Shown here piece by piece: positions 1 through 8,428 of a stretch of 16,202 nucleotides of DNA. The stretch spans positions 1 to 16,202 of the forward strand of contig NVTJ01000011.1 in NCBI GenBank assembly GCA_002401545.1, written 5' to 3'. Origin of the DNA: Alphaproteobacteria bacterium. GTDB lineage: Bacteria > Pseudomonadota > Alphaproteobacteria > Sphingomonadales > Emcibacteraceae. The notes below the pieces were generated by a model that saw only the letters and a program-made list of their open reading frames with translations, was not told the DNA's origin and made no database searches. The position numbers were made by a program, and so were the translations under genes. How positions within the stretch are numbered: position 1 is the first letter of the stretch; each line of letters begins with the position of its first letter.

Positions 1-1
1 A

Positions 2-30
2 GAAAAACCACAAAAACCCCGCCCGGCGGG
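2..30 (-). terminator. Intrinsic-terminator-like hairpin facing left
   Basis: Read on the minus strand, a GC-only hairpin (arms CCCGC and GCGGG at 18-30, three-base loop) is followed by a G, TTTTT, GTGG and a second TTTTT. This is the form of a rho-independent terminator for leftward transcription. No minus-strand protein gene lies to its right before the receptor gene, so what it would terminate is unclear; a short untranslated RNA is one option. It sits at the window edge, so its context is incomplete. Confidence 0.45.
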
Positions 31-398
31 ACATAAAGACTGGCCTGCAAGCCCGTTATATGAAATTATAAAATAAATCAGACCTTACGCAGAGGTCTCG
101 CTGTTATATAATCACCCCCTAAATTACTGATATTAAATAGATAAAAATGATTCGTTTATATTTTGAAATTATTATTCTCATTCTATCAAATCCAAGCAAT
201 AAAATTTCAAACGTTTGTTAGAATTACCTTTGAGCCTGTCCCGGGTTGCTTTTTTCCAATTAAATCCAAATTATTATTTACCAAATAAATTAGTAATTTT
301 TACCATACATTCAAAATATTATTCTGTCCCGCACCCTATTTTCATATTTATATGGCGTAAAATTAAAGTGTGGCATAAATACACGACACACCTGTGGC
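31..398. other. AT-rich non-coding stretch
   Basis: About 370 bases with very low GC and no open frame that looks coding. A 62-codon plus-strand frame at 215-403 has a poor start and an amino-acid mix typical of random AT-rich DNA. The only clear structures are a perfect inverted repeat AGACCT/AGGTCT at 80-98 (7-base loop) and a short GGC/GCC hairpin near 42-52. Both lie just upstream, in the leftward sense, of the terminator-like hairpin at 2-30. Confidence 0.5.
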
Positions 399-457
399 AA
401 TAATAACACAGTTGTATTATTAAAGAAATTGACCGGAATTTTGAGGGGTGATAACTT
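399..457 (+). promoter_or_regulatory. Candidate promoter of the TonB-dependent receptor gene
   Basis: TTGACC at 429-434 matches the -35 consensus at five of six positions. It is 17 bases from TAACTT at 452-457, which matches the -10 consensus at three of six. Directly upstream is an AT-rich inverted repeat, AATAATA at 399-405 against TATTATT at 415-421, placed where an operator or UP-like element could act. If transcription starts near 464, the leader is about 260 bases. No Fur-like box was recognised, but I could not score one. Confidence 0.4.
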
Positions 458-489
458 CACTCAGTTATTTGCCTGCTTGCCCTGTGTGG

Positions 490-658
490 GTCCGTAAGGA
501 CAGAGTGGACAGATGATGTACTAATTGGTTGTTTTCAATCTGTGTGAATATAAATATATGAGAAAAACCATTTATAACCGGGACGGAAATTGCAGCAAAA
601 GATCATAAGGAGGCCTGCCAAAATTTAGCTGTTTTTTTACACCGCTGTTCTAAAGCGG
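490..658 (+). other. Small hairpins in the receptor leader
   Basis: Two perfect stem-loops lie in the untranslated stretch. GTCC-GTAA-GGAC at 490-501 would be capped by a GNRA-type tetraloop. CCGCT/AGCGG at 642-658 has a 7-base loop and ends about 57 bases before the ribosome binding site. A seven-T run lies at 632-638 without a strong hairpin in front. I do not recognise a known riboswitch class, and the structures may be incidental. Confidence 0.3.
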
Positions 659-726
659 AATGATTGTGAGCCGAAAAAATAAAAACAGACTGTCCCACAA
701 TTTTAACTTCCTACGGAGGAAATATT

Positions 727-3663
727 ATGAAGAGCGATTTTACCTCGCGTCTCAAATATGGTGTTTCAGCAATAGCTGTTGCCGCCATTTTACCTTTATC
801 AATACAGGCTTCCTATGCTGCCGATGACGCCGCAGCAGAAGAAGACGTTCTATTTGAAGAAGTAGTGGTAACGGGTTCACGTATTCAGCGTTCCGACCTT
901 GTTGCCAACAGCCCTATTACTACTTTTGATGCCGAAACCCTTAGAGCCACGGGCACCAACAATATTGAGGAATTCTTGCGGGACATTCCACAGGCTGTTG
1001 CCGCTCTTGGTTCATCAACCAACAATGGTAACCCCGGCGTATCAACGGTTGACCTGCGTAATCTGGGTGAGGAGCGGACACTTGTTTTGGTCGACGGCAA
1101 ACGCTTCACACCATACGACAGTAACGGTACGGTTGACCTGAATATGATCCCGACCAGCCTGATTAAACGGGTAGAAGTTGTGACAGGTGGCGCGTCTGCT
1201 GTTTATGGTTCAGATGCTATTGCCGGTGTTGTTAACTTTATTCTGGATGACAAGTTTGAGGGTGTAGAAATTGACACTCAATATGGTCTTTCCGAAAAAG
1301 GTGACGCGGAACGTTTCAGTGTTGATGCCACAATCGGTGGATCATTTGGTAATGACCGTGGTCATGCCGTCATCAATTTCGGCTATATGAACATGAATGG
1401 CTTAACACAGGACCAACGTGAATTTGGTGTTTTTGCTCTTTCTGACCTTTTAGAACCACAGGGTAGTTTCACGACACTTGATGGTGTTGTCGATGGTGCA
1501 CTGGCATTAGTTCCTGGCTCTGAAGATCCCAATTTTTTGGCTACGAGATTTGATGCGGATGGTAATCTTCTTCCCTTCGATGAAAATTCATTTTTCAACT
1601 TTAACCCATTTAATCTGTTCCAGACACCACAGAAGAAAATCACGGCGACTGCCTTGGCCAGTTATGAAATCAACGAAAATGTTGAAGCCTATACCAGACT
1701 TTCTTTTGCCAACAGCCGGGTGAATACAATTCTTGCTCCTTCTGGAACATTCTTCTTCCCATTCGAACTTGATCTGGACAATCCATTTTTGTCTGATCAA
1801 GCCAGAAATGCTATTTCTGATGCAGATGGTGATGGAAACGTGGATGCGGCATTTGACACCGATGGCGATGGTATTCTTGATTCTGATGCACAAACCACCA
1901 TATCTTTTGGTCGTCGTCTGCTTGAAGTTGGTACCCGTAACAGTTTTTACGAAAACACCGCATTCCAACTTGTTGGTGGTTTTCGCGGTGATTTTGCAGA
2001 AACTTTCCATTATGATACTTTCATGCAATATGGCCGTACAAGCCGGACCACGTTCCTCAGAAATGATGTAAACTTCACTAAAACGCAACAAGCGCTGCAA
2101 GTGGAAGTTGACGGAAGTGGCGAAATTGTTTGTCAGGACACAAGCGGCGGCTGTGTACCAGCCAATTTCTTTGGACCGGGCAATCTGACGGCTGAAGCTG
2201 CGGCATTCATCGGTCTTGATCTGGCTACTGTTGATAAAACAGAGCAGCTTATTATCGGTGGTACTGTTGGTGGCGATGCGCCATTCCAGATACCAACGGC
2301 TTCTGTCCCGGGTGCTTTTGTTGTTGGGTTTGAATATCGCAATGATTCAGGTCAAAGACTTCCTGATGACAATCTTCAATCCGGCAACAGTATTGGTTTT
2401 GGTTCTGACAGTCTGATTGATTCTGATATTGAAGTATGGGAAGGTTTCTTTGAAACTCAAATTCCTTTGGTTCAGGATGTTGCCTTTGCTAAATCCATCA
2501 CATTTGAGGGTGCTGTTCGTGTCTCGGATTACTCCAATACCGTGACTGTGAAGTCGGGTGCTTCAACTGAAAACTCATTCACTAACTGGACCTATAAACT
2601 TGGTGGTGAATGGACACCGATTGAAGATTTCCGTATTCGTGGTATGTTCCAACGCGCGGTTCGGGCACCAAACCTGAATGAAATTGGCTTGCCCAATACA
2701 CCTAGTACAGGTGACCTGACGACAGATCCATGTGCGGGTGCTAATCCAGTAGGGAATGCTACCCTTACTGCGCAATGTATTGCTCAGGGTGTTCCTGCGG
2801 GTAATATTGGTGCTGTTGGTGGTCCAATTTCCGGCCAGATCAACAACTTCGTTGGTGGTAGCCCCACATTGACACCTGAGAAATCTGATACCTTCTCTAT
2901 TGGTGCTGTTTTCCAACCAGCCGCCGTTCCTGGACTGTCTGTTACGATCGATTATTACAGCATTAAAATCACCAATGCGGTATCACAGATATCTGAACAG
3001 AATATTCTTGATGCTTGTCTTAGCGACAATTTATTCTGTGAAAGAATTCTCAGAAATCCGCTTAATGGTCGTTTGATTGGTGGCACGGATACAGGGATTG
3101 ATGTTGGTTTGATCAATGCCGCCTTCCAGAAAACTCAAGGTGTCGATCTGGCAATCAATTACAGCTTTGATCTGAGCGGTGGCGAATGGGGAACCATTGA
3201 CCTTGCTTTCAATGGCACACATGTCATTGAAAACCTCAATCAGGATGCTGAAATTCTAGACGTTGATGATTGTGCCGGACTGGTGGGTAACGTATGTTTA
3301 CGTCCAGATCCAAAATGGCGTTGGACTCAGACCGTTGCTTGGACTTATGAGGACTTTACATTGTTCTTCCGTTGGCAGCATTTGAGCAGTCTTGAAAAAG
3401 ATCTGGTTGCCTTTGGTGATGCGCCTGCGTCTGATTTTGCCCTGCCTGTCATCCCTTCAGTCGATTACTTCGACCTGAGCGGAACCTATGATGTCATGGA
3501 AAATCTGACCTTACGGGCTGGTGTTAACAACCTGTTTGACAAACAACCTCCAATTCCAGGTAATGACTTTGGTGGTACTGCGGAAAACAGCGGAAACACT
3601 TTCCCCGGAACTTATGATACACTTGGCCGTTATTACTTCTTTGGCGCCACAGCTAAATTCTAG
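727..3663 (+). CDS. TonB-dependent outer-membrane receptor
   Basis: The product is a 978-residue TonB-dependent receptor for energy-driven uptake of a ligand across the outer membrane. A signal peptide covers residues 1-31 (hydrophobic core, then ASYA before ADD). A TonB-box-like FEEVVVTGSR is at 43-52, and the plug domain runs from about 55 to 175 with RTLVLVDGKR and GGASAVYGSDAIAGVVNFIL. The rest is beta-barrel ending in aromatic Phe (GATAKF), as outer-membrane proteins do. Several cysteine pairs lie in putative loops (VCQDTSGGC, CLSDNLFC). Residues 365-387 carry two DxDGDG calcium-type loops. The start is well supported: GGAGGA at 715-720, six bases before ATG. Its GC content is visibly lower than that of the catabolic genes. 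The ligand cannot be read from the sequence; the neighbours suggest peptides or other organic nutrients, but that is a guess. Confidence 0.95.
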   Translation: MKSDFTSRLKYGVSAIAVAAILPLSIQASYAADDAAAEEDVLFEEVVVTGSRIQRSDLVANSPITTFDAETLRATGTNNIEEFLRDIPQAVAALGSSTNNGNPGVSTVDLRNLGEERTLVLVDGKRFTPYDSNGTVDLNMIPTSLIKRVEVVTGGASAVYGSDAIAGVVNFILDDKFEGVEIDTQYGLSEKGDAERFSVDATIGGSFGNDRGHAVINFGYMNMNGLTQDQREFGVFALSDLLEPQGSFTTLDGVVDGALALVPGSEDPNFLATRFDADGNLLPFDENSFFNFNPFNLFQTPQKKITATALASYEINENVEAYTRLSFANSRVNTILAPSGTFFFPFELDLDNPFLSDQARNAISDADGDGNVDAAFDTDGDGILDSDAQTTISFGRRLLEVGTRNSFYENTAFQLVGGFRGDFAETFHYDTFMQYGRTSRTTFLRNDVNFTKTQQALQVEVDGSGEIVCQDTSGGCVPANFFGPGNLTAEAAAFIGLDLATVDKTEQLIIGGTVGGDAPFQIPTASVPGAFVVGFEYRNDSGQRLPDDNLQSGNSIGFGSDSLIDSDIEVWEGFFETQIPLVQDVAFAKSITFEGAVRVSDYSNTVTVKSGASTENSFTNWTYKLGGEWTPIEDFRIRGMFQRAVRAPNLNEIGLPNTPSTGDLTTDPCAGANPVGNATLTAQCIAQGVPAGNIGAVGGPISGQINNFVGGSPTLTPEKSDTFSIGAVFQPAAVPGLSVTIDYYSIKITNAVSQISEQNILDACLSDNLFCERILRNPLNGRLIGGTDTGIDVGLINAAFQKTQGVDLAINYSFDLSGGEWGTIDLAFNGTHVIENLNQDAEILDVDDCAGLVGNVCLRPDPKWRWTQTVAWTYEDFTLFFRWQHLSSLEKDLVAFGDAPASDFALPVIPSVDYFDLSGTYDVMENLTLRAGVNNLFDKQPPIPGNDFGGTAENSGNTFPGTYDTLGRYYFFGATAKF

Positions 3664-3690
3664 AATTTAGACATAAGTTTTAAATCATTT

Positions 3691-3720
3691 AAACGGCGGT
3701 CTTCGGATCGCCGTTTTTTT
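3691..3720 (+). terminator. Rho-independent terminator after the receptor gene
   Basis: An 11-bp stem with one G-U wobble (3691-3701 against 3706-3716) is capped by a C(UUCG)G tetraloop and followed by a T run reaching 3720. It starts 27 bases after the receptor stop. The convergent putA stop is only 10 bases beyond. Read from the other strand the hairpin is followed by just TTT then mixed bases, so it may stop leftward putA transcripts only weakly. Confidence 0.9.
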
Positions 3721-3729
3721 ATGACCAAA

Positions 3730-6700
3730 TTATTCCAGACAAAAAAGTTCCGCATTGCCGCCGGTGGCTACCGTGTTAATGCTCAGGGTTTTTTCGGTAG
3801 CAAAGCGGAACATATAACGCGGCCCCCCCGCCTTTGGCCCTGTGCCCGACAATCCCTGCCCCCCGAAAGGCTGCACCCCGACCACGGCCCCGACAATATT
3901 GCGGTTCACATAAGTATTGCCCATATCAAGCTTCTGAAATATATCCTGTGCCACGCCCTCTATGCGGCTGTGAATGCCCAGCGTCAGGCCAAATCCCGTA
4001 TTGCGCACCTGATCCAGAACCCGGTCCATATCCCGCGCCTTGAAGCGAATGATATGCAGTATCGGACCAAAAACTTCCCGTGTTAATTGGTCCAGTGACG
4101 TGATCTCATATATACGCGGCGCAAAGAAAATGCCCGCCGCACAATCCCCCGGCATCTCCAGCTCCGCCAGTAAAGTAGCTGTCCCGTCCATGACAGCCAC
4201 ATGATCCAACAGCATCTGCCGGGCACGGTCATCAATCACCGGTCCCACATCGGTGGACAGCCGCATGGGATCGCCCAGCCGCAAACAGGCCATGGCCCCT
4301 TGCAACATATCCACTATCCTGTCCGCCACATCTTCCTGAAGATACAATACCCTGAGCGCCGAACAACGCTGCCCCGCCGATTGAAAAGCGGAAGAAATAA
4401 CATCATCCACCACCTGTTCCGGCAGGGCAGTGCTGTCGACAATCATCACATTCTGACCGCCGGTTTCGGCAACCAGCGGCACAATGGCCCCGTCCCGGTT
4501 CGCCAAAGTGCGGTTAATAATCCGGGCCGTAGCTGTGGAGCCGGTAAAGGCTACGCCGCTAATACGCGCGTCCGCCACCAGCGCGGCCCCGATACGCGCC
4601 CCGTCCCCCGGCAGCATGTGCAATATATCACCGGGCACACCGGCCTGATGAAGAATTTTCACTGCCTCGGCGGCGATAATCGGAGTCTGTTCCGCAGGCT
4701 TTGCCATCACCGCATTGCCCGCCGCCAATGCCGCCGACACCTGCCCGACAAAAATTGCCAATGGAAAATTCCACGGGCTGATACAAAGAAAAGTTCCCCG
4801 GCCATGCAGGGACAGCTCATTACGCTCCCCCGTGCAGCCGGGCAATATGACCGGATCACCAAAATCCGTCCGGGCCTGAAGGGCATAATAACGCAGGAAA
4901 TCAACCGCCTCCCGCACCTCGGACAGGGCATCGCCGATGGTCCGCCCGGCTTCCCTGACAATGATTCCCATCAGGGATTCACGCGCGCCTTCCATCAGGC
5001 CCGCCGCCCTGTCCAGAATGTCCGCCCGCGCCTTGCCGCCCAAAGCATCCCACGTTTTTTGGGCAGCGGTGGAAAGCGTCAGGGCCAAATCAATATCCCG
5101 CCCCTCCGTGATACCAACCTTGCCTATGGCGGTCTTCACATTTGCCGGGTTAAAAATATCCTCTGTCGAACGTTTCAAAAGTTTGCCGCCGACAATCGGA
5201 CCAACCGTAAATCCGGCCCGCACAGCTTTTTTCATTTCCCGCATGAGATGTTTCACTTCGCGGCAATCATCAAGATCAATCCCGACAGCATTCTTGCGCG
5301 GCCCTGCTTCCCGGCCCGACGCAGACAGAATATCCACCGGCAGCGGAATTTTGCCGTGGCGTCTAGGGCTTGCCGCTTCGACCAACCCGGCACAGTCCTG
5401 CATCAGTTCCTCAACCGCAATATCCCTGTCCATAAAGCGGTTGACAAAGGAACTGTTGGCGCCATTTTCCAACAGCCTCCGCACCAGATAGGGCAGCAAA
5501 TCCTCATGACTGCCCACCGGGGCATACATTCTTATGTTAACCTGCGGTGTGGTAATCTCCTGAAGCTGATCATAGAGCAGATGCCCCATGCCATGCAGCC
5601 GCTGAAATTCGAAATCACGGTCCTCTCCCGCCAATTCCAGAACCATCGCAACCGTATAGGCATTATGAGTAGCGAACTGGGGAAAGATAACATCGTTCGC
5701 CCGCATCATACGTTCGGCGCAAATCTGGTAGCTGAGGTCCGTGGTTGGCTTGCGGCTATAGACAGGATAATCGGCCAGGCCCCTTTCCTGAGCATGTTTG
5801 ATCTCTGTGTCCCAGTAAGCCCCTTTCACCAGCCGCACCATGAATTTCCGTTTCACCTCACGACCAAGGGCAATCAACCAGTCGAGCACATAGGGGGCGC
5901 GCTTCTGATAGGCCTGTACCACAATACCCAGGCCATCCCACCCCTCAAGCGCGGGGTCACGGGCCAAAGCCTCAAAAATATCAAGAGAAATATCCAGCCG
6001 GCTCGCCTCCTCCGCATCAATGGTAAAGCCGATATTGTAATTCTTCGCCGCCAGTACCAGCGCGCGGATTTTTGGCAGCATTTCAGTCATGACAATATCT
6101 TTATGGGCAAATTCATAGCGCGGATGCAGGGCCGAGAATTTTACGGAAATGCCATGCGCCGCGTAGACATTATCCTTGTCATTGGCCTCGCCGACATTCT
6201 CTATGGATTGCATATAGGCATCAAAATACTGCGCCGCATCAGCAGGTGTTCGCGCCCCTTCGCCCAGCATATCGAAAGAGAAGCGGGTATCAGGCCGGTT
6301 TTCCGCCGCACCCCGCTTTGCCGCCTCTTCAATGGTTCGGCCCAAAACATACTGCCCGCCCATGATACGCATGGCCTGGGTCACCGCCCTGCGAATAACC
6401 GGTTCGCCGGTTTTCGAAATCAGCCGTTTCATCCAGCCGGAAATATTTTTCGTCACATCATCGCCGAGACTTACAATCTGGCCCGTCATCATCAACCCCC
6501 AGACAGAGGCATTGACGAACAGGGACTCTGACCTGCCTTTATGATCTGCCCAATCCCCCGATTGAATTTTTTCGGCAATAAGTCTGTCCGCCGTCAGCGC
6601 GTCCGGTACCCGCAGCAGGGCCTCCGCCAGACACATGAGCGCCACGCCCTCCCGGTTGGTCAGGCCAAATTCCTGCAGAAAATAATCCATGGTGTCCTGT

Positions 6701-6903
6701 TCATCGCTTTTTGTGCGGGACAGGGTCACCAGTTTGCGGGATGACTGGACAATCCGATCACGGGCCTCATGGGACAGGCTGGTGCTGTCCAGCAGATTGG
6801 TGATACATTCTTCCTCATCCGCGTGGGTCACCCGGCGCATTACCGCGCGCATTTCAGAAAGTTTTTTAACCTGATCCGGTGAATTTTCTGCCAAACTATA
6901 CAT
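3730..6903 (-). CDS. putA: Bifunctional proline dehydrogenase / glutamate-semialdehyde dehydrogenase
   Basis: PutA oxidises L-proline with FAD to pyrroline-5-carboxylate. A second domain then oxidises glutamate semialdehyde with NAD to L-glutamate, with channelling between the sites. About 180 N-terminal residues precede the proline dehydrogenase barrel (about 200-490), which carries FTIDAEEASRLD, RLVKGAYWDTEIK, FATHNAYT and RRLLENGANSSFVN. The aldehyde dehydrogenase domain (about 565-1040) has SPWNFPLAIF, the general-base Glu in VAETGGQN (about 813) and the catalytic Cys in SAGQRCSALR (about 847). At 1057 residues it resembles the minimal type A PutAs. It lacks the N-terminal ribbon-helix-helix domain of the enteric trifunctional form, so it should not repress its own gene. 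An in-frame GTG one codon upstream is possible, but ATG at 6903 is better spaced from GAGG. Confidence 0.97.
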   Translation of the reverse strand: MYSLAENSPDQVKKLSEMRAVMRRVTHADEEECITNLLDSTSLSHEARDRIVQSSRKLVTLSRTKSDEQDTMDYFLQEFGLTNREGVALMCLAEALLRVPDALTADRLIAEKIQSGDWADHKGRSESLFVNASVWGLMMTGQIVSLGDDVTKNISGWMKRLISKTGEPVIRRAVTQAMRIMGGQYVLGRTIEEAAKRGAAENRPDTRFSFDMLGEGARTPADAAQYFDAYMQSIENVGEANDKDNVYAAHGISVKFSALHPRYEFAHKDIVMTEMLPKIRALVLAAKNYNIGFTIDAEEASRLDISLDIFEALARDPALEGWDGLGIVVQAYQKRAPYVLDWLIALGREVKRKFMVRLVKGAYWDTEIKHAQERGLADYPVYSRKPTTDLSYQICAERMMRANDVIFPQFATHNAYTVAMVLELAGEDRDFEFQRLHGMGHLLYDQLQEITTPQVNIRMYAPVGSHEDLLPYLVRRLLENGANSSFVNRFMDRDIAVEELMQDCAGLVEAASPRRHGKIPLPVDILSASGREAGPRKNAVGIDLDDCREVKHLMREMKKAVRAGFTVGPIVGGKLLKRSTEDIFNPANVKTAIGKVGITEGRDIDLALTLSTAAQKTWDALGGKARADILDRAAGLMEGARESLMGIIVREAGRTIGDALSEVREAVDFLRYYALQARTDFGDPVILPGCTGERNELSLHGRGTFLCISPWNFPLAIFVGQVSAALAAGNAVMAKPAEQTPIIAAEAVKILHQAGVPGDILHMLPGDGARIGAALVADARISGVAFTGSTATARIINRTLANRDGAIVPLVAETGGQNVMIVDSTALPEQVVDDVISSAFQSAGQRCSALRVLYLQEDVADRIVDMLQGAMACLRLGDPMRLSTDVGPVIDDRARQMLLDHVAVMDGTATLLAELEMPGDCAAGIFFAPRIYEITSLDQLTREVFGPILHIIRFKARDMDRVLDQVRNTGFGLTLGIHSRIEGVAQDIFQKLDMGNTYVNRNIVGAVVGVQPFGGQGLSGTGPKAGGPRYMFRFATEKTLSINTVATGGNAELFCLE

Positions 6904-6933
6904 CACAGCCTCTATCTAGTGGATTAATATATT

Positions 6934-6956
6934 CTGCAAATATAACCTTATTGCAG
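6934..6956. promoter_or_regulatory. Inverted repeat in the putA upstream region
   Basis: CTGCAA-N11-TTGCAG is a perfect dyad whose near edge is about 30 bases upstream of the putA start. On the minus strand a loose promoter match overlaps it: TTGCTG, 17 bases, CAGAAT. The arrangement suits an operator for an Lrp- or LysR-type protein. Two further CTGCAA hexamers, both in one orientation, occur between mmsA and the LysR gene. Which protein binds, if any, is not shown. Confidence 0.35.
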
Positions 6957-6997
6957 CAACATATCTCACCATAATAGCTTTTCAGGCGATATTTAAC

Positions 6998-7026
6998 CTA
7001 TCAACAAGCCTTATTGGTAGTTTTTT
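6998..7026. terminator. Hairpin between sdaA and putA
   Basis: CTATCAA at 6998-7004 pairs with TTGGTAG at 7014-7020 (one G-U pair, 9-base loop) and is followed by six T on the plus strand. It lies 27 bases beyond the sdaA stop. The T run is on the side that suits rightward transcription. In the leftward direction of sdaA and putA the hairpin is preceded by A6 and followed by GTTAAATAT, a weak U tract. It may be a poor or bidirectional terminator separating sdaA from putA. Confidence 0.35.
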
Positions 7027-7047
7027 ATATAAGTTGGAAAACAAACC

Positions 7048-8427
7048 CTAGCAGGCCACCACATTCACTGCCAGGCCGCCTTGAGAGGTTTCCTTATAGG
7101 TAACCTTCATGTCCTCACCGGTTTGACGCATGGTTTCAATGACCTTGTCCAGCGACACCATATGCTTGCCGTCCCCGCGCAGGGCCAGACGGCTGGCATC
7201 AATCGCCTTGACCGCGCCCATGGCATTGCGTTCAATGCACGGCACCTGCACCAGACCACCAACCGGATCACAGGTCAGGCCAAGATTATGTTCCATGCCA
7301 ATTTCAGCGGCATTTTCCACCTGTTCCACCGTACCGCCCATGACCGCCGTCAAGGCCCCCGCCGCCATGGAACAGGCCACACCCACTTCGCCCTGACAGC
7401 CGACCTCGGCCCCGGAAATGGAGGCGTTTTTCTTATAGAGCGAGCCGATCGCGGTCGCCGTGAGCAGAAAGTCACGGATACCGTCCTTGCCCTGCCGGTT
7501 ATAAAAACGGTCAAAATAACGCAATACCGCCGGAATGATTCCCGCCGCCCCATTGGTGGGCGCGGTGACCACCCGGCTGCCGGCGGCATTCTCTTCATTT
7601 ACCGCCAGCGCCCACAGGTTAATCCAGTCAAGGATCACCGCCGGGTCACATAGCTGACGCTCCTGACTCTTGCACAAGTCCTCATAATGTTGCGCCGCGC
7701 GACGCTCCACATTCAGCCCTCCCGGCAATATGCCGCGCTGATGGCACCCCCGGTCAATACAGCTTTCCATAGCCTGCCAGATCACATCCATACCGGCATC
7801 AAGCTCCTGCCCGCTGATCAGGACAGTTTCATTGGCCCGCATCAGTTCGGCAACACTCAGATTATTCTGTTCGCAAAGCTCAAGAAGCTCATCGCCAGAG
7901 TCAAAGGGATAGGGGACAGGGTGCTGCTCCTGATCGGGGGTGTTTTTACCCATTTCAGCCTCTGACACAACAAAACCACCGCCAACGGAGTAATAATTAT
8001 CCCGGGACAGCAAATCACCCTTTTGATCAAAAGCCTGAAAGCCCAGGCCATTGGTATGATGCGGCAACAGGGCCTCCATCCGAAAGGGCATGTCAGTGGA
8101 CCCGTCGAAAGAAATGGTGGCTTTGCCCAAAAGATTGATTTTCCCGGCCATGCGGGCCTGAGCCACCACATCTTCAATGATGTCGGGGTCAATCACGTCC
8201 GGTGCGTGGCCCATCAGGCCCAGCAGAAGAGCAATATCGGTACCATGGCCCATACCCGTCAAGGCAAGTGAGCCATAAACATCAATATGAATTTTATCAA
8301 TATGGGGAAATAAACCCGCTTCCTCCAATGACAGAAGAAATCTGCGGGCGGCGATCATCGGTCCTACCGTATGAGAACTGGACGGGCCAATACCGACTTT
8401 AAAAAGGTCAAAGACACTCAAGAACAT
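7048..8427 (-). CDS. sdaA: L-serine dehydratase (ammonia-lyase), iron-sulfur type
   Basis: The enzyme deaminates L-serine to pyruvate and ammonia using a [4Fe-4S] cluster. The 459-residue product is the single-chain (type 2) form, with an N-terminal beta domain (FDLFKVGIGPSSSHTVGP at the start) and a C-terminal catalytic domain. Likely cluster ligands are Cys344 (EVGCQGE), Cys386 (LTCDPVGG) and Cys397 (VPCIERN). The protein ends in Cys459. In the Legionella type 2 enzyme the C-terminal Cys reaches back to the cluster as an internal inhibitor, and the spacing here matches that family as I remember it. The ATG at 8427 has GGAG ten bases upstream. putA lies downstream on the same strand and a 48-codon gene lies 56 bases upstream, possibly co-transcribed. 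Confidence 0.96.
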   Translation of the reverse strand: MFLSVFDLFKVGIGPSSSHTVGPMIAARRFLLSLEEAGLFPHIDKIHIDVYGSLALTGMGHGTDIALLLGLMGHAPDVIDPDIIEDVVAQARMAGKINLLGKATISFDGSTDMPFRMEALLPHHTNGLGFQAFDQKGDLLSRDNYYSVGGGFVVSEAEMGKNTPDQEQHPVPYPFDSGDELLELCEQNNLSVAELMRANETVLISGQELDAGMDVIWQAMESCIDRGCHQRGILPGGLNVERRAAQHYEDLCKSQERQLCDPAVILDWINLWALAVNEENAAGSRVVTAPTNGAAGIIPAVLRYFDRFYNRQGKDGIRDFLLTATAIGSLYKKNASISGAEVGCQGEVGVACSMAAGALTAVMGGTVEQVENAAEIGMEHNLGLTCDPVGGLVQVPCIERNAMGAVKAIDASRLALRGDGKHMVSLDKVIETMRQTGEDMKVTYKETSQGGLAVNVVAC

Positions 8428-8428
8428 T

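Noticed and set aside
31..120. tRNA or known small stable RNA at the left edge
   Set aside because: No cloverleaf, T-loop or other recognised consensus could be laid over the hairpins.
215..403. 62-codon plus-strand frame before the receptor gene
   Set aside because: It has a weak start, no ribosome binding site and a composition expected from random AT-rich DNA.
4201..6531. 776-codon plus-strand open frame opposite putA
   Set aside because: It lies wholly inside putA on the other strand, has no recognisable domain, and its His/Pro/Arg/Gln-rich composition is that of an antisense shadow of GC-rich coding sequence.
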